Assembly: GCA_016703065.1 (NCBI GenBank)
Contig: JADJCU010000005.1
Location: 124,001 to 188,000 of the forward strand
Length of the DNA stretch: 64,000 nt
Direction of reading: 5' to 3'
DNA from: a bacterium
GTDB taxonomy: Bacteria > Electryoneota > RPQS01
This document shows, piece by piece, positions 16,776 to 26,815 of the stretch (its first letter is position 1; each line of letters begins with the position of its first letter). The position numbers were made by a program, and so were the translations under genes. The notes beneath the pieces were generated by a model. That model was not told the origin of the DNA. It ran no database searches and worked only from the letters and a program-made list of their open reading frames with translations.

Positions 16776-17510
16776 TCAACCGCTTGTGTCGGGCAGCATC
16801 GTAAACGGGTCGAGCCAGTTCCCGAAGATACGCGCTTGATACGTGCCGTATTCGTCATGGAACGTCCAGGTACTGGTCGCTTGGCCGTTGGAAAGCGCAG
16901 TGAAGCGTTCCAGGTGACCGCCCGTCGCCGAGGAGCTGATGAACATGCCGTCAAATTCGGTTCTGGGGTTGCCGTTGGCATCAACAAATCGAGCCTCGAA
17001 GTTCACGATCAATACGCTATCCGGCGCGATGTAGATTGTGTCATGGGGCCGATTCGATGCCAGCACGAAGCCACTATTGGGCCGCTCAACTTCGATAATA
17101 GTGACTATGCTATTTTCCGCAAACCCACCCGCACTCGCCGTGATAGTCTGCTCTCCAGCGCGGGCATAAGAGTGAAAGAAACAATTAACTCTGCCCAGCG
17201 AGTTGGTCGTATCCCGCAACTGCGGATCGACAAATTCGAGATAACCCAGACCTGGGTCGGAGAGTGCGACGTGGACTACTTGACCCGGATAGGCAAGTCC
17301 ATGTTCGTCGGCAACGATGATTTTCACTGCAAAATAGACCGAGTCGCCCGCGAAGAATTTCAGCGTGTCATTCGGAAGTTCGGAAACGACATAAACTGTT
17401 AGGCCTGGTGCCGGCGGAGGCGGATCAACCGGTCCATCGTCATCACATCCGTACCAAACAAGCGCGGAGAACACGGTCGCGAGAATTGTCCTGCAACAAT
17501 GCGAGTTCAT
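16776..17510 (-). CDS. lipoprotein with bacterial Ig-like domains
   Basis: 244 residues. The N-terminal signal ends at Cys22 (SALVWYGCDDDG), followed by a Pro-rich linker (PVDPPPPAPG). Two Ig-like (Big-1 type) repeats are visible: residues about 40-135 (GLAYPGQVVHVALSDPGLGY ... DTTNSLGRVNCFF ... GEQTITASAG) and about 140-240 (FVDANGNPRTEFDGMFISS ... NGQATSTWTFHDEYGTYQAR). Each has the invasin-like pattern of a loss-and-gain strand followed by T-x-S-x-G-x-A/V. Probably a surface or periplasmic structural lipoprotein. It lies 51 bases upstream of the neighbouring lipoprotein gene on the same strand. Confidence 0.8.
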   Translation of the reverse strand: MNSHCCRTILATVFSALVWYGCDDDGPVDPPPPAPGLTVYVVSELPNDTLKFFAGDSVYFAVKIIVADEHGLAYPGQVVHVALSDPGLGYLEFVDPQLRDTTNSLGRVNCFFHSYARAGEQTITASAGGFAENSIVTIIEVERPNSGFVLASNRPHDTIYIAPDSVLIVNFEARFVDANGNPRTEFDGMFISSSATGGHLERFTALSNGQATSTWTFHDEYGTYQARIFGNWLDPFTMLPDTSG

Positions 17511-17620
17511 GATTCCCTCCAGAATCTTGTGTGAAGTGCTGTCATTGGCGATACGATTATCGCCGATGATGGAACTTCACTTCTCTTGATTCTGTCTGGA
17601 ACGGGCAGACACCTTCCGCC

Positions 17621-18385
17621 CTACAGTATTCTTGCTTCGCGCCTTAGCAGCGGCGTTGCGCGATAACGTTCCTCATGAAACCAGTTAAAAAGCGCGTCCA
17701 TGATGGCTTCGACGCGGGCGAGGCCGATCTTCTTGCCCCACGACAGTGGGCCGTGAGGATAGTTGACGCCGAGCTTCATCGCCGTGTCGATGTCCGCCGC
17801 GGGAGCGACGCCTTCTTGCAGCGCATTATAGGCCTCATTCACCAAACACGCAACCGCGCGCCCAAGCACCCCTGCGGGCGCGTCACCGACCCGGGCAATC
17901 TTGAAACCAAATGACTCAAAGAGCGATTCAACCGTGGCAAAAACGCTCGGATCGGTCTGTTCAAGTTTCACCAATTCGGCGAGCGTCGTTTCGGCAAACG
18001 GCGGCAAGAGCGACACGCCAACGAAGCGCTCGGGAGCAATCGAATCGGCGACAAGATCACAGAGTGAACTGGTCAACGTCAGCGTGATGACGGGCGTTTC
18101 GCCGGGCAGCGCGTCTTCAAGATATTGGAGCGCTTCAAATTTTGAGCTGATGTCCGTCGTGTAGCACTCAAACGCGATATCAAATTCGCCTGCGTCCGCA
18201 TGCTCTTCTTCTTTTAGAATGCGAACCTTGGTGCGTGCGCGGCCCGCTTCAATTTCGCCGGCGGCGAGCAACAGCGTCGGGGAGTGCCCCGCCTGTTTCG
18301 CTCGTTCTGCGAGCGGAAGGATGTCGTCGAGCGGTCCGACGAAGAGAATGCGTTCGATGGGATAGAGTTCGAGTTCGCCGCTCAT
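17621..18385 (-). CDS. 3-hydroxyacyl-CoA dehydrogenase-like second half
   Basis: 254 residues. The C-terminal part (about 150-250) is a clear 3HCDH domain: VLGRAVACLVNEAYNALQEG, ADIDTAMKLGVNYPHGPLSW. The N-terminal Rossmann-like part starts RILFVGPLDDILPLAERAK and lacks the GxGxxG NAD site. The pattern matches the second half of long PaaH-type 3-hydroxyadipyl/3-hydroxyacyl-CoA dehydrogenases. The stop codon of the catalytic dehydrogenase gene overlaps its start (ATGA), so the two chains are made together and probably form one enzyme. The missing NAD site suggests a structural or substrate-binding subunit. Confidence 0.85.
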   Translation of the reverse strand: MSGELELYPIERILFVGPLDDILPLAERAKQAGHSPTLLLAAGEIEAGRARTKVRILKEEEHADAGEFDIAFECYTTDISSKFEALQYLEDALPGETPVITLTLTSSLCDLVADSIAPERFVGVSLLPPFAETTLAELVKLEQTDPSVFATVESLFESFGFKIARVGDAPAGVLGRAVACLVNEAYNALQEGVAPAADIDTAMKLGVNYPHGPLSWGKKIGLARVEAIMDALFNWFHEERYRATPLLRREARIL

Positions 18386-19251
18386 TTCCCCTCCGCCGAG
18401 TAGTCATAGAATCCACGGCCGGACTTCTTTCCGAGATACCCGGCATCGACCATTTGCTTCTGAATCGGATGCGGACGATAGCGGCTATCCCGAAAGTAGG
18501 CCTCCCAGACCGAACTCGTCGCGGCAAAATTGATATCGATGCCGATCAAGTCCATCAGTTCAAACGGTCCCATTTTGAAGCCACCGCCCTCGCGCATAAT
18601 CCGATCGATGGTCAAATGGTCGGCGAGCCCCTCCCCGAGCGCGCGTAAAGCCTCTCCATAATAGGGCCGCGCCACCCGGTTAACGATAAATCCCGGCGTG
18701 TCTTTGGTCACGACGGGGATTTTTTCGAGCTCAATCGCGTACGCGGTGATGCGCTCAATGACGCTCTTGTCGGTTTGATGTGCAGCCACCACTTCGATAA
18801 GCTTCATGCGCGTCGCCGGATTAAAGAAATGCATACCGCAGACGCGATGCGGGTACTTCGTGCGCGCGGCGATCTGGGTGACGGAGAGCGAACTGGTATT
18901 GGTCGCGAGAATGGCGTCCCCTGAAAGATGATCGTCGAGCTGCGCAAACAACTCCACTTTAAGATCGAGAGATTCAGACACAGCCTCAATAACCAGCTCG
19001 GCAGCCTTGCACTCCTCAAACAGGTTTATCGGCCTTATACGCGCCATAGTCTGTTCGACGGCACCCTTCGCAAGTTTGCCGAGTTCAACAGCTTTGGCGA
19101 GGTCCTTTTCGATTCGCTGCGGCGCGCGTTTCAGTGCTTCGGGAAAGGCGTCAAATAGATAGACCGTGCTGCCAGCCTGAGCACAAAGTTGAGCGATTCC
19201 GCTCCCCATTGTGCCCGCGCCGAGCACGGCCACGGAAGAAAAAGTTGGCAT
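18382..19251 (-). CDS. 3-hydroxyacyl-CoA dehydrogenase
   Basis: 289 residues, the size of 3-hydroxybutyryl-CoA dehydrogenase (Hbd/PaaH N-terminal unit). The NAD site is VAVLGAGTMGSGIAQLCAQ (residues 7-25). The catalytic His-Glu region is GMHFFNPATRMKLIEVV, with the conserved NTSSLSVTQIAA and DTPGFIVNRV strands, and the C-terminal helical dimerisation domain ends with GYLGKKSGRGFYDY. It oxidises (S)-3-hydroxyacyl-CoA to 3-ketoacyl-CoA with NAD. No thiolase or enoyl-CoA hydratase is adjacent, so the pathway (beta-oxidation, phenylacetate or butanoate) cannot be set. Overlaps the downstream partner gene by 4 bases. Confidence 0.95.
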   Translation of the reverse strand: MPTFSSVAVLGAGTMGSGIAQLCAQAGSTVYLFDAFPEALKRAPQRIEKDLAKAVELGKLAKGAVEQTMARIRPINLFEECKAAELVIEAVSESLDLKVELFAQLDDHLSGDAILATNTSSLSVTQIAARTKYPHRVCGMHFFNPATRMKLIEVVAAHQTDKSVIERITAYAIELEKIPVVTKDTPGFIVNRVARPYYGEALRALGEGLADHLTIDRIMREGGGFKMGPFELMDLIGIDINFAATSSVWEAYFRDSRYRPHPIQKQMVDAGYLGKKSGRGFYDYSAEGK

Positions 19252-19336
19252 GAGAGAAGTTATAAATTACAGGATCCAATTTACGATCAGCACGAGCGGC
19301 GGCCGTAAACTGTCATAAGTGCGTAAGTCGGGTTCG

Positions 19337-19879
19337 CTATTCGCGGGCGCCGTGAGCTTTCAAGAAGTTCGCAAAATCGGCATGTTTCTTCCATTGCGCC
19401 ACACGGAGCGGAGTCCACTTATTCTCGTTCATGTCGTTGATGTCGGCGCCTGAGGCGATCAATGCGGCAGCAGCGGGAATATTGTCCTTCAGCGCGGCCA
19501 AATGAAGCGGTGCCATCAGGTTGTTGTCACGCGCATACAGGACGGCGCCGCGTGCGACAAGCAACCGCACGGTCACGCTGTCGCCGCCCATTGCGGCGTT
19601 GTGCAACGGGATGAAGCCGTCGTCATTCACGGCATTGACGTCGCTGCCCTGGTCGAGCAGGAACTGCACCACGTCGTTTCCACCATGCCACGCGGCCAGA
19701 TGGAGCGGAGTATACCCGAAATCGCCGACATCATTCACGTGTGATCCGTTTGCGAGGAACCACTTGACAGCAGTCAGATCGCCATCTTCAGCGGCGCGAA
19801 AAATGCTTTCTTGCGTCGGTCGCTGCGCGTGGGCCGCCAAAGAGAGGCTGAGCGCCAGCAAAATCATCAGTCGTTGCAT
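19337..19879 (-). CDS. exported ankyrin-repeat protein
   Basis: 180 residues. A signal peptide (MQRLMILLALSLSLAAHA) leads to about four ankyrin repeats: DGDLTAVKWFLANGSHVND, FGYTPLHLAAWHGGNDVVQF, DGFIPLHNAAMGGDSVTVRL, NLMAPLHLAALKDNIPAAAA, and a capping repeat with KWTPLRVAQWKKHADFANFL. Ankyrin repeats bind proteins; the partner is unknown. It follows the AlkD-like gene by 16 bases on the same strand and could be co-transcribed with it. Confidence 0.88.
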   Translation of the reverse strand: MQRLMILLALSLSLAAHAQRPTQESIFRAAEDGDLTAVKWFLANGSHVNDVGDFGYTPLHLAAWHGGNDVVQFLLDQGSDVNAVNDDGFIPLHNAAMGGDSVTVRLLVARGAVLYARDNNLMAPLHLAALKDNIPAAAALIASGADINDMNENKWTPLRVAQWKKHADFANFLKAHGARE

Positions 19880-19895
19880 GGTTCTTTCTGTATAG

Positions 19896-20600
19896 TTAGC
19901 GTGTTGAATCGGTGGTTCTAATTGCCTTCTTGCCAGTCGTTAGTTTCGTCCGCACTTCGCGAATAACAGCCGATTTCAAGACAGATTCGTGGTTTATGAG
20001 AAACTGTTCAACGTCTGAGCGGTGCGTCGAAATCAGCGAACGCAGCGCCCACGACACGGCTTTATAGATCATTGGGTCATGATCGTTGGCTGCTACGGCC
20101 ATCCGCTCGAAGAGTTCGTCAGCGAATTGGCCTGTCCGGGCTGGGCGCACAAGAACGACCAGCCCCGCGCGCCTTTTCCACAGATTTTTCGAGCGCGTCC
20201 AAGGTGCCGTTTTGTCAACAAGCTCCGGCCAGCGGGTCAGGAATGCCGAAAGCACGTCGCATGAGAGGTTGTCTACAAGAGCCCAGCCTTCGCAATCCTC
20301 AAGCCATCTGCTGAATTTCGGCCATTGGGACTTAGCGAACAGCTTGTGTTTGCGGACGGCAATGTCCGTAGCAAGCACTTTGGCTTCAAAGATGTCGTGC
20401 GCCCGCAACGCGATTAGCGGGGCGATCCAGTCCTCGGGTAGCTGCGAGGCCAATTCCCGGCCGATGCGCTCAACATCGCGCGTGTAGACTCCAAGAACCT
20501 CGTATTTCGTTGTGCCGAGATAGCCTGCGGGCGGTGCACTGCGAAGTTTCACGGCGCGGAGTTCAGCCACCGCCCTGCGCGCAAACTGATCGGGTGTCAC
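19896..20600 (-). CDS. AlkD-like DNA alkylation repair protein
   Basis: 234 residues from a GTG at 20600, overlapping the upstream stop by GTGA. It is built of HEAT-like helices of the AlkD/AlkC group: YEVLGVYTRDVERIGREL, IFEAKVLATDIAVRKHK, ALVDNLSCDVLSAFL, the hallmark TRSKNLWKRRAGLVVLV, and DPMIYKAVSWALRSL. AlkD-type glycosylases remove bulky cationic adducts such as N3- and N7-methylpurines without base flipping. A second alkylation glycosylase (Tag) is encoded at 56095. The coupling to a thioredoxin-like gene has no obvious functional meaning. Confidence 0.88.
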   Translation of the reverse strand: MTPDQFARRAVAELRAVKLRSAPPAGYLGTTKYEVLGVYTRDVERIGRELASQLPEDWIAPLIALRAHDIFEAKVLATDIAVRKHKLFAKSQWPKFSRWLEDCEGWALVDNLSCDVLSAFLTRWPELVDKTAPWTRSKNLWKRRAGLVVLVRPARTGQFADELFERMAVAANDHDPMIYKAVSWALRSLISTHRSDVEQFLINHESVLKSAVIREVRTKLTTGKKAIRTTDSTR

Positions 20601-22078
20601 TTCAGCAGTTCGTCGGTTTGGGTTTGTAGAATCTGCATGATTTGCGGATTATAGCCGACATGACGATGTGCGATCTTTCCAACCTTGTCGATGACAAACA
20701 TGGTGGGAATACCGCGCACTCCGTAGGCCTCGGCCAACTCGTTGGGGCCAAAGAGGATCGGGAATTTGTAGCCGCTCTTTTCGATGAATCCGGCGACGCC
20801 CGCTGTGCCGCTCCGTTCCCAGACGTTGATGCCGTAAACCTCGATACCTTTCTCACGGCTCTCTTGATAGAACTTGTCAAGCTGCGGCATGGTCATCTTG
20901 CATGGACCACACCACGTTGCCCAGAAGTCGAGCACAACAACTTTGCCTCGCAGATCCGCAAGTTTGACCGTTCCGCCGCCGAGCTGTTCGAGTGTGAAGT
21001 CGGGCGCAGGAAGATCCGTGCGCGATTCCGCAACCTTCTGCTTTTCCTGCGCGGGGAGCGCCCGTTGGGCTTGAGCCGCATAGTCGCGCATTTGTGCCGC
21101 GTGACTTGTTTCGACAGCGGCCAGCAGCTCGGGCCAGCGTTTGTCTTCGCGGACAGGAATCAGGTCTTCATCTTCGGTATACTGTTCGGCGTCGTTCAGG
21201 CCGCGCTCGGCTGCTTCAAAGAGGTGCGCATACGCGGAATCGGCCTGACCGGTCAGCGAGAAACCGCAGGCCAAGTTGTAGTGATTCACGGCGTCCGGCT
21301 GGAGGGAGACGGCTTTGCGCATCGACGCCAGATAGCTGTCCCAGTCACCAAGTTCCCGGCACACGCGAGCGCGGAGGTCCCACGCCACGGCGACGTGCGG
21401 CGCGTCTTCCAAGAAACCGTCAAGAATCGACAGGTGAGTCTTGAATTCACCCGGATAGAGCATAAGCCGCCGCTGCACGACGTCGAAATTCCCCGGCTGC
21501 TGCTTGGACATCTCGACAAACAGCTGTTCGGCCTGCGCGCGTTTTCCGGTACGTGCCCACATCTCACCCAACAACGACGGCGCGTGCGGCAGACTGTTGT
21601 CGCGCTGTATCGCGCGGAGCAAAGCCGCCTCTGCTTTTGCAAAATCCTTGTCCTCGTCGACCGGATAAGCGGTTGACTGGAGCACGGCACCCCAGTAGCT
21701 ATCCTGATTCAAATCCAAAATCTTCGCCACGACACTTTGTTTGTCAGCGAGATTTTCGGCATAGCGCCCGGCCATATACAGGTCAAGCTCGGACTTGGGA
21801 TTCGCTTGAGCCCGCTCCGCATAGTAAGATCGGACCTGTGCGGGATCATCAATGGCAAGGAGATCGGACGCTCGGATCTGCACCCCCGCATCGACTGGGT
21901 AGTCCTTTTGAAAGGCGCGGGCAATGTCGAGGCGCTGGGTGAAACTGAAACTGGAATCGAGCCGGGCAACCAATTGTTGCTCAGCCCGGCTGGGAGAGTA
22001 TAAAGCGAGTTTCACGTCCGCAGCCATTGCAGACGCACAGTAAACAAGGACGAGAAGCGCTATGAAATGACGGGTCAT
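20597..22078 (-). CDS. exported TPR protein with TlpA/ResA-type thioredoxin domain
   Basis: 493 residues. A signal peptide (MTRHFIALLVLVYCASAMAA) precedes a long helical region with TPR-like repeats (residues about 50-330: LYMAGRYAENLADKQSV, LLGEMWARTGKRAQAEQLFV, HYNLACGFSLTGQADSAY). A TlpA/AhpC-TSA-type thioredoxin domain occupies about 355-493: LPAPDFTLEQLGGGTVKL, VVLDFWATWCGPCKMTM with the WCGPC redox pair, and GIPTMFVIDKVG with the cis-proline. It should work as a periplasmic thiol-disulfide reductase or chaperone. It starts 14 bases after the broken lipoprotein gene and is coupled to the AlkD-like gene. Confidence 0.9.
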   Translation of the reverse strand: MTRHFIALLVLVYCASAMAADVKLALYSPSRAEQQLVARLDSSFSFTQRLDIARAFQKDYPVDAGVQIRASDLLAIDDPAQVRSYYAERAQANPKSELDLYMAGRYAENLADKQSVVAKILDLNQDSYWGAVLQSTAYPVDEDKDFAKAEAALLRAIQRDNSLPHAPSLLGEMWARTGKRAQAEQLFVEMSKQQPGNFDVVQRRLMLYPGEFKTHLSILDGFLEDAPHVAVAWDLRARVCRELGDWDSYLASMRKAVSLQPDAVNHYNLACGFSLTGQADSAYAHLFEAAERGLNDAEQYTEDEDLIPVREDKRWPELLAAVETSHAAQMRDYAAQAQRALPAQEKQKVAESRTDLPAPDFTLEQLGGGTVKLADLRGKVVVLDFWATWCGPCKMTMPQLDKFYQESREKGIEVYGINVWERSGTAGVAGFIEKSGYKFPILFGPNELAEAYGVRGIPTMFVIDKVGKIAHRHVGYNPQIMQILQTQTDELLK

Positions 22079-22092
22079 TGTTGGGAGTTGCG

Positions 22093-22834
22093 TTATCGGT
22101 TCTGCTGGAGACTATCCACTTGGCCCGTACCTTTCACATCCACAGCGAGCAACTCACGCACAATGCGAGCGTCGCCCGAGGGACCAATCTGTTCTTTGAC
22201 GAGGCCCACTCCGTTGGCGAACCAGCGCACGGTCTGCCAACTTGCGGCTTCCTTTTCCTGCAAGTAGAGCTGTTCGTCCGATTCGTCCCGTTGGTAGCGC
22301 GCCTCGACGGAATCTCTGAGTTCAGGAAGCGGCGTGATGACCATTTTCAGGCAGTCATCATACGTTCCCGCGGGCACTGTTACGCTTTCATAGCCGGCCA
22401 CCAACGATTCGGTACCGACGGTAGGGTCGGTCCACAGGCTGTCGACCTCGGCGCCTTCATCAACCCAAACCTGATCATAGACGGACACAGTTTTGCGCGA
22501 TTCGGAGCGAAGTGAGGGAGACGAGGGTGGCGGCTTCGACAATTTTGCCATCGCTGGAAAACTCAATGACCCCGTACGGGTTGTTTTCGTCAGCGGCTTC
22601 GTAGACTTTCCACGCGCGGCCGCCAAGATAGCGCAGCGTCAGGGTGTACTCGGATGTTTCGTCAGCGGCGCGTTCGCGATAGCGCAGGACGCGGCCATCA
22701 AGCAGCGGCAGATGTTCGGTGCCGCTGCGATACGGTTTGCGTTCCGGCAGGCTGCCGCAGCCGCTCAGAATCAGAGCGGCGGCGAGCAGTTGCAGAACCA
22801 ATTGGGATTTTCGCAAGCTATTTAAGCAGGACAA
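22093..22834 (-). pseudogene. lipoprotein gene broken by a one-base frameshift
   Basis: The 5' part (start TTG at 22816 or 22834) encodes a lipoprotein signal, QLVLQLLAAALILSGCG, and continues through GRVLRYRERAADETSEYTL to LVSLTSLRIAQ. There it runs out of frame. The 3' part continues in the next frame as TVSVYDQVWVDEGAEVDSLW, YESVTVPAGTYDDCLKMVI and GLVKEQIGPSGD. Removing one T from the run at 22491-22494 (plus strand) joins the parts into one chain of about 245 residues. The restored protein resembles FCB lipoproteins with a GxVPAGTF/Y..C..V motif (compare YESVTVPAGTYDDCLKMV). Either a recent mutation or a homopolymer error. Confidence 0.75.
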
Positions 22835-24809
22835 GTTTCTGAGTAGCGGTGGCCCGACCGGCGGTCAGGCGCAAGATGTAGACACCCGTGGCGAGCGCGT
22901 CGCCGTTCAGCGCGAGTTCATGACGACCGGCGGGGAAGTTTGCATCGGCGATTGATCCTGCTGCGCGGCCTTCTATAGAATACAACGTGGCCGTAACCCG
23001 CGCCGCTGTCGGCAGGTCAAACGCAACGCGAGCAGAGTTGTTGAACGGATTGGGATAGGCCGGATGCAAGCTGAATTCGCGGGGCGGCGCGGGCCGCTCG
23101 GGGCTATCCAGCGCCAGCACGATCACGCCGACTTGATCAACGGTGTCCGGGCAGGAATTGTGATGAATCTGGACTTCGCCAAAGAACTCGAATTCGGGAT
23201 GCGCCGCGTCGGCGTAAATTGTGACGATTATCTCAGCTGTCGTGCCCGGCGCGACTACACCGCTGGCCGGGCTCGCAAAGAGCCAACCGTAGGCCGGTGT
23301 CTGTTCGTGCACCGTCGTGGTGAAATGCAGATCACCATTACCGTGATTTTGAATGTGCAGCGTGTCGCGTTCAATCATGTTGAAGGTCGCGACCATGTTG
23401 ATACTCGACTGGTCGTTTTCGTACGTCGGTGCGCCAACGATGAAGTTTTCCACAGCTTCTTCACCTTCGGAAACTGCAACGGTCCGTTCTTGCGGAGTGA
23501 TGCACGGGCTCGAGACGCGAAGAGTCCCCGACGGTTGGCTTAAGCCGAGCGAGTAGATACCTTGCACATCGGAATAGGCTACGTCACCGGTTTCGACCAG
23601 CTCGACTTTGGCTCCAAGGATCGGGGCATTGGTGTCGAGTGCGCGAACGAAGCCGGTTACGGTCGTGTTCGGTCCGATGCGCATTAGATAGCCGATGTTG
23701 TTCCAGTCGCCGTCGGTGAAGGTGCCGAAGGCCACCGCACCGTGGGCGCCGTCGTTGGTCAGGGCTGTGAACTGGCTGCTGAAGCCGGTCAGTTCGAATT
23801 CGTGCGACAACTCACCTTGAGGGTCGGCCGTAAACACTTGACCATGCATGAACCCAAAATCGGCGGCCGTATTTGCAACCAGTATTGCGCCCCCGCCAAC
23901 GGTGTAGCGGACACCGGAAACACCGCCCTCGAAGGCTTCTCCGTTTGCCACAGTCCAGATTGTATCGCCATCGGGCGTCAGGCTGATCGCCCACGGGAAG
24001 TTGCTCCACCAGAGCTGCGCGTCAATACCTCCGACGAGGATGTTGTCGTTGGGCGCCACGCATAACGAAGTACAGAAAAGGCTGCGCTGATTTTCGGCAA
24101 GAGAATAGGTGCGGGTCCAGACCGGAACTCCGGTCGCTGAAGTACGAATGACGTAACCGTCATCATATCCGGTCGGGCCGGCGTAATGACCGGTCAGCAC
24201 GAGCTCTCTATCCCCAACTTCGGCGACATCCATCGCCGTAACGTTGGCAGCGTCGGGGCCGGCGTGTCGTGTCCAAAGTGTGTCGCCATCGCTGTCAACC
24301 TTTGCGAGCAGCCCATAGGAACCGCCGTTGTTGGAATTGACCGTTAGATAAAGCGCAATGGTGTTGTCAGAGAGCGTGCAGAGGTTGCCGAGATACGTGG
24401 TGCCGTTGAGCTCATAGGATCGCGACCACAGCACCTCTCCCGTTGCCGTCAAACCGGTCAGAACAAGTTGGTCGATGATCACGGAGTCTCCCGTGAAGGC
24501 CGAGACGACCAAGATCAAATGGCCTTCGTCCATCTGTGTCAGACCGATTACCTCGGGATAGGCTGCCTCAACAGGGATCGAGCCCGTCCAGACGGATTGG
24601 CCTGTTACGGAGATGCGTGACAGCAAGAGCTCGTTGTTCGTTCCGCTTCGCGCTACCGTCATACACTCGCCATTAGCGAGGACCGCGACATCTTCATAGG
24701 TATAGGTTTCGAGCGATAGCGGCAGCGATGCCGTCCACAAGGTGTCGAGTTCTGCTCGTGCCGAGAGAGTTGTGAGCAGAATGCAGCAGAATAGACCAAA
24801 TGACTTCAT
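22818..24809 (-). CDS. secreted repeat protein with C-terminal sorting domain, paralog 1
   Basis: 663 residues from the ATG at 24809 (AGGAA upstream), which begins the signal peptide MKSFGLFCCILLTTLSARA. Residues about 20-390 contain repeated beta-blade-like units marked by DTLWTRH, LWSRSYELNG and VWTRTYSLAEN, each near a DDGYVIRTSATG-like strand, as in delta-60-type propellers. A carboxypeptidase-regulatory-like domain follows (GFVRALDTNAPILGAKVELV), then an Ig-like domain with FFGEVQIHHNSCPDTV, and the sorting domain with AYPNPFNNSA and KLVLLK at the end. First of three tandem paralogs here and the only one with an intact frame. Presumably surface-exposed; ligand unknown. Confidence 0.85.
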   Translation of the reverse strand: MKSFGLFCCILLTTLSARAELDTLWTASLPLSLETYTYEDVAVLANGECMTVARSGTNNELLLSRISVTGQSVWTGSIPVEAAYPEVIGLTQMDEGHLILVVSAFTGDSVIIDQLVLTGLTATGEVLWSRSYELNGTTYLGNLCTLSDNTIALYLTVNSNNGGSYGLLAKVDSDGDTLWTRHAGPDAANVTAMDVAEVGDRELVLTGHYAGPTGYDDGYVIRTSATGVPVWTRTYSLAENQRSLFCTSLCVAPNDNILVGGIDAQLWWSNFPWAISLTPDGDTIWTVANGEAFEGGVSGVRYTVGGGAILVANTAADFGFMHGQVFTADPQGELSHEFELTGFSSQFTALTNDGAHGAVAFGTFTDGDWNNIGYLMRIGPNTTVTGFVRALDTNAPILGAKVELVETGDVAYSDVQGIYSLGLSQPSGTLRVSSPCITPQERTVAVSEGEEAVENFIVGAPTYENDQSSINMVATFNMIERDTLHIQNHGNGDLHFTTTVHEQTPAYGWLFASPASGVVAPGTTAEIIVTIYADAAHPEFEFFGEVQIHHNSCPDTVDQVGVIVLALDSPERPAPPREFSLHPAYPNPFNNSARVAFDLPTAARVTATLYSIEGRAAGSIADANFPAGRHELALNGDALATGVYILRLTAGRATATQKLVLLK

Positions 24810-24893
24810 AGCGATTCCTTTCTGGGATGCAGTGCAGAAGAAGCCTTTGGACCGGGCGGGACCCACTCCCGGGCCGGAATTATCATAGTCAGA

Positions 24894-26784
24894 CTATTTG
24901 AGATAGAACAGCTTTTGGACGGCGGCCTCCTCTGGAGTAGTCACACGGAGCACGTAGACTCCTGTCGCCTGTTCTTCTAACCTTATATTAATTCTATGGT
25001 TTCCGGCAGAAAGCCGACCAGCGGCCACAGTTTGGATCCTCCGTCCCTGAACGTTGAACACATCAAGTGATACATCGGTTTCACTGGGAAGCTCCAGATC
25101 AACAGAGGTCTGACCATTGAACGGGTTCGGATAGGCTGACGAGAGGGCAAAACTGCTGGGCAGACCGGGCCGTGTTTCCGCATCAAGGACTGTAACCAAA
25201 ACGGGCATGGTCAAGACCGTGTCCGGGCAGCTGTTGCTATGAATCGTCAGAGAGCCGAAGAACTCGTAAACGCCGTCGTTGGGTGTTTCGGCAAAGACAC
25301 TGATCACGACGTCGACGGTCTCGCCGGGCGGGACGTCACCGGAAGCTGGATTCGCTTCGATCGTCGCACCAGCCGGGGCGAGCGGAGTCAGGTCGAGGGA
25401 GTAATGAAGCAAGCCGGAACCGCCGTTGATAACCGGGAATACGGTACCGCCCTGAAGGTCATTCATCGCAACGATATTGAGAGATGAGCTGACATTGGTA
25501 AGCAGAGGCTGGCCCGGAAAGAAGTCGACAGGCGCCAGCTCGTTTTCGACGACCATAATGCCGAAGATCGTATCGGATTCAATGCACTCGCTTTCGACAA
25601 CAAGATCATGAAGTCCGGCCGACAGGTCGAGACGATACTCACCGGCACTATTGGTTGTGGCTATTCTATCGCTTCCGACTTCGTGCACCCGTGCGCCGGA
25701 GATCGGCTGGCTGTTCGTCAGGCCGCGCACAACACCTTGAACGCCGCCGGGAGGAGCAACACCCAGCAGATAGCCGCGGGTGACGCCTTCAGCCACGACC
25801 TCGTCTCCGACGGCGACCGCGCCGCCGCTGGGAACAGCCGCAACGCCGAAGAATCCTCCGTCGGTGCCCGTCGCGCCGTAGCGCCAGCTCCAGAGGGAAA
25901 GCTCATTCTCGTCGGTTGCCCGCATATAGAAACTGGTAGTGGTTCCATTACTGCCGGCTCGACCGACATAGAGCATGCCACCGAACCACGGCAGCCCGTC
26001 CTTGAATTGCTCGGACCACCCATTTGTCGAGTAGAGGCGGGTGAACGGCGTGCCTTGCGTAGGAATCACCGCCACGTAGCTGTCGAGGTTTGTGTCAGGG
26101 CCAGTGCGGCCTAACAGCCGGACATTCTGGTCGTCGTCATAAGCTATTGCGTAGCAGTACTCATCGGCAACTTGGCCAAAGAAACGCGGCGTACCGACCT
26201 GATTACCGTTCAAGTCGATCTCAAATCCCCACATGTCGGACTGTGAATTGGATTGCTGGTAGATGCCGCCGACGTACAGGTTTCCGTTGGGCTTCTGGAC
26301 GATTGCGTTACCAATATCAGTGAAGTCGTCTCCGAAGTTGCGCGTCCACACCGTATCGCCTTCGGCAGTGCAGAGAAGCACCCACGCATCCGAGCGGTTG
26401 TTTGAACCAAGGCGATACCCGACGGCAGCCAAACGACCATCAGACAGGCGCGTAACATTGCGGCCTTTGCTTAGCCCTATGCCTTCATACGTACGGTGCC
26501 AAAACATCTCCGAAGTAGGCGACGGCGTCGAGAACTTCGGTGTCGACCGTCTCTTCCAGAGTGCGTACAAAGAGCGACTCCCCGTCGGCCGTGTATGCAC
26601 CGATCAAGAAATCGTTATTGCCGGGCGAGGCGACCGAGTAGCCGCAGAAGACCACGGTGTTATCACCTGCGTACACGCAGTCATTGATGTGGCAGCGTGT
26701 GCCAATCTGGAAGGTGCGGGACCAGGTGGTGTCGGGCTGAGCCAGCGCTAAACACGGGAGGAGCAGCAGAAGCAGTGCGAGCAT
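24894..26784 (-). pseudogene. sorting-domain repeat protein, paralog 2, broken by one-base frameshift
   Basis: From ATG 26784 a signal peptide (MLALLLLLLPCLALA) and the first blade (PDTTWSRTFQIGTRCHINDC ... DAVAYFGDV) read in one frame. From about 26500 the protein continues in another frame (WHRTYEGIGLSKGRNVTRLS) to the end. The break is at an A-run on the plus strand (26501-26504); with one base fewer the join reads FGDVWHRTYEG, matching the DxxWTRTY blade of its paralogs. The rest has propeller-like repeats, a regulatory-like domain (GAPSGG... SQPISGARVHEV), the FFGSLTIHSNSCPDTV Ig-like domain, and a C-terminal sorting domain with AYPNPFNGQT ending in KLFYLK. Restored length about 630 residues. 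Confidence 0.8.
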
Positions 26785-26815
26785 GTTAGGGACCTTTTGC
26801 TGGCGAATAAATGGG

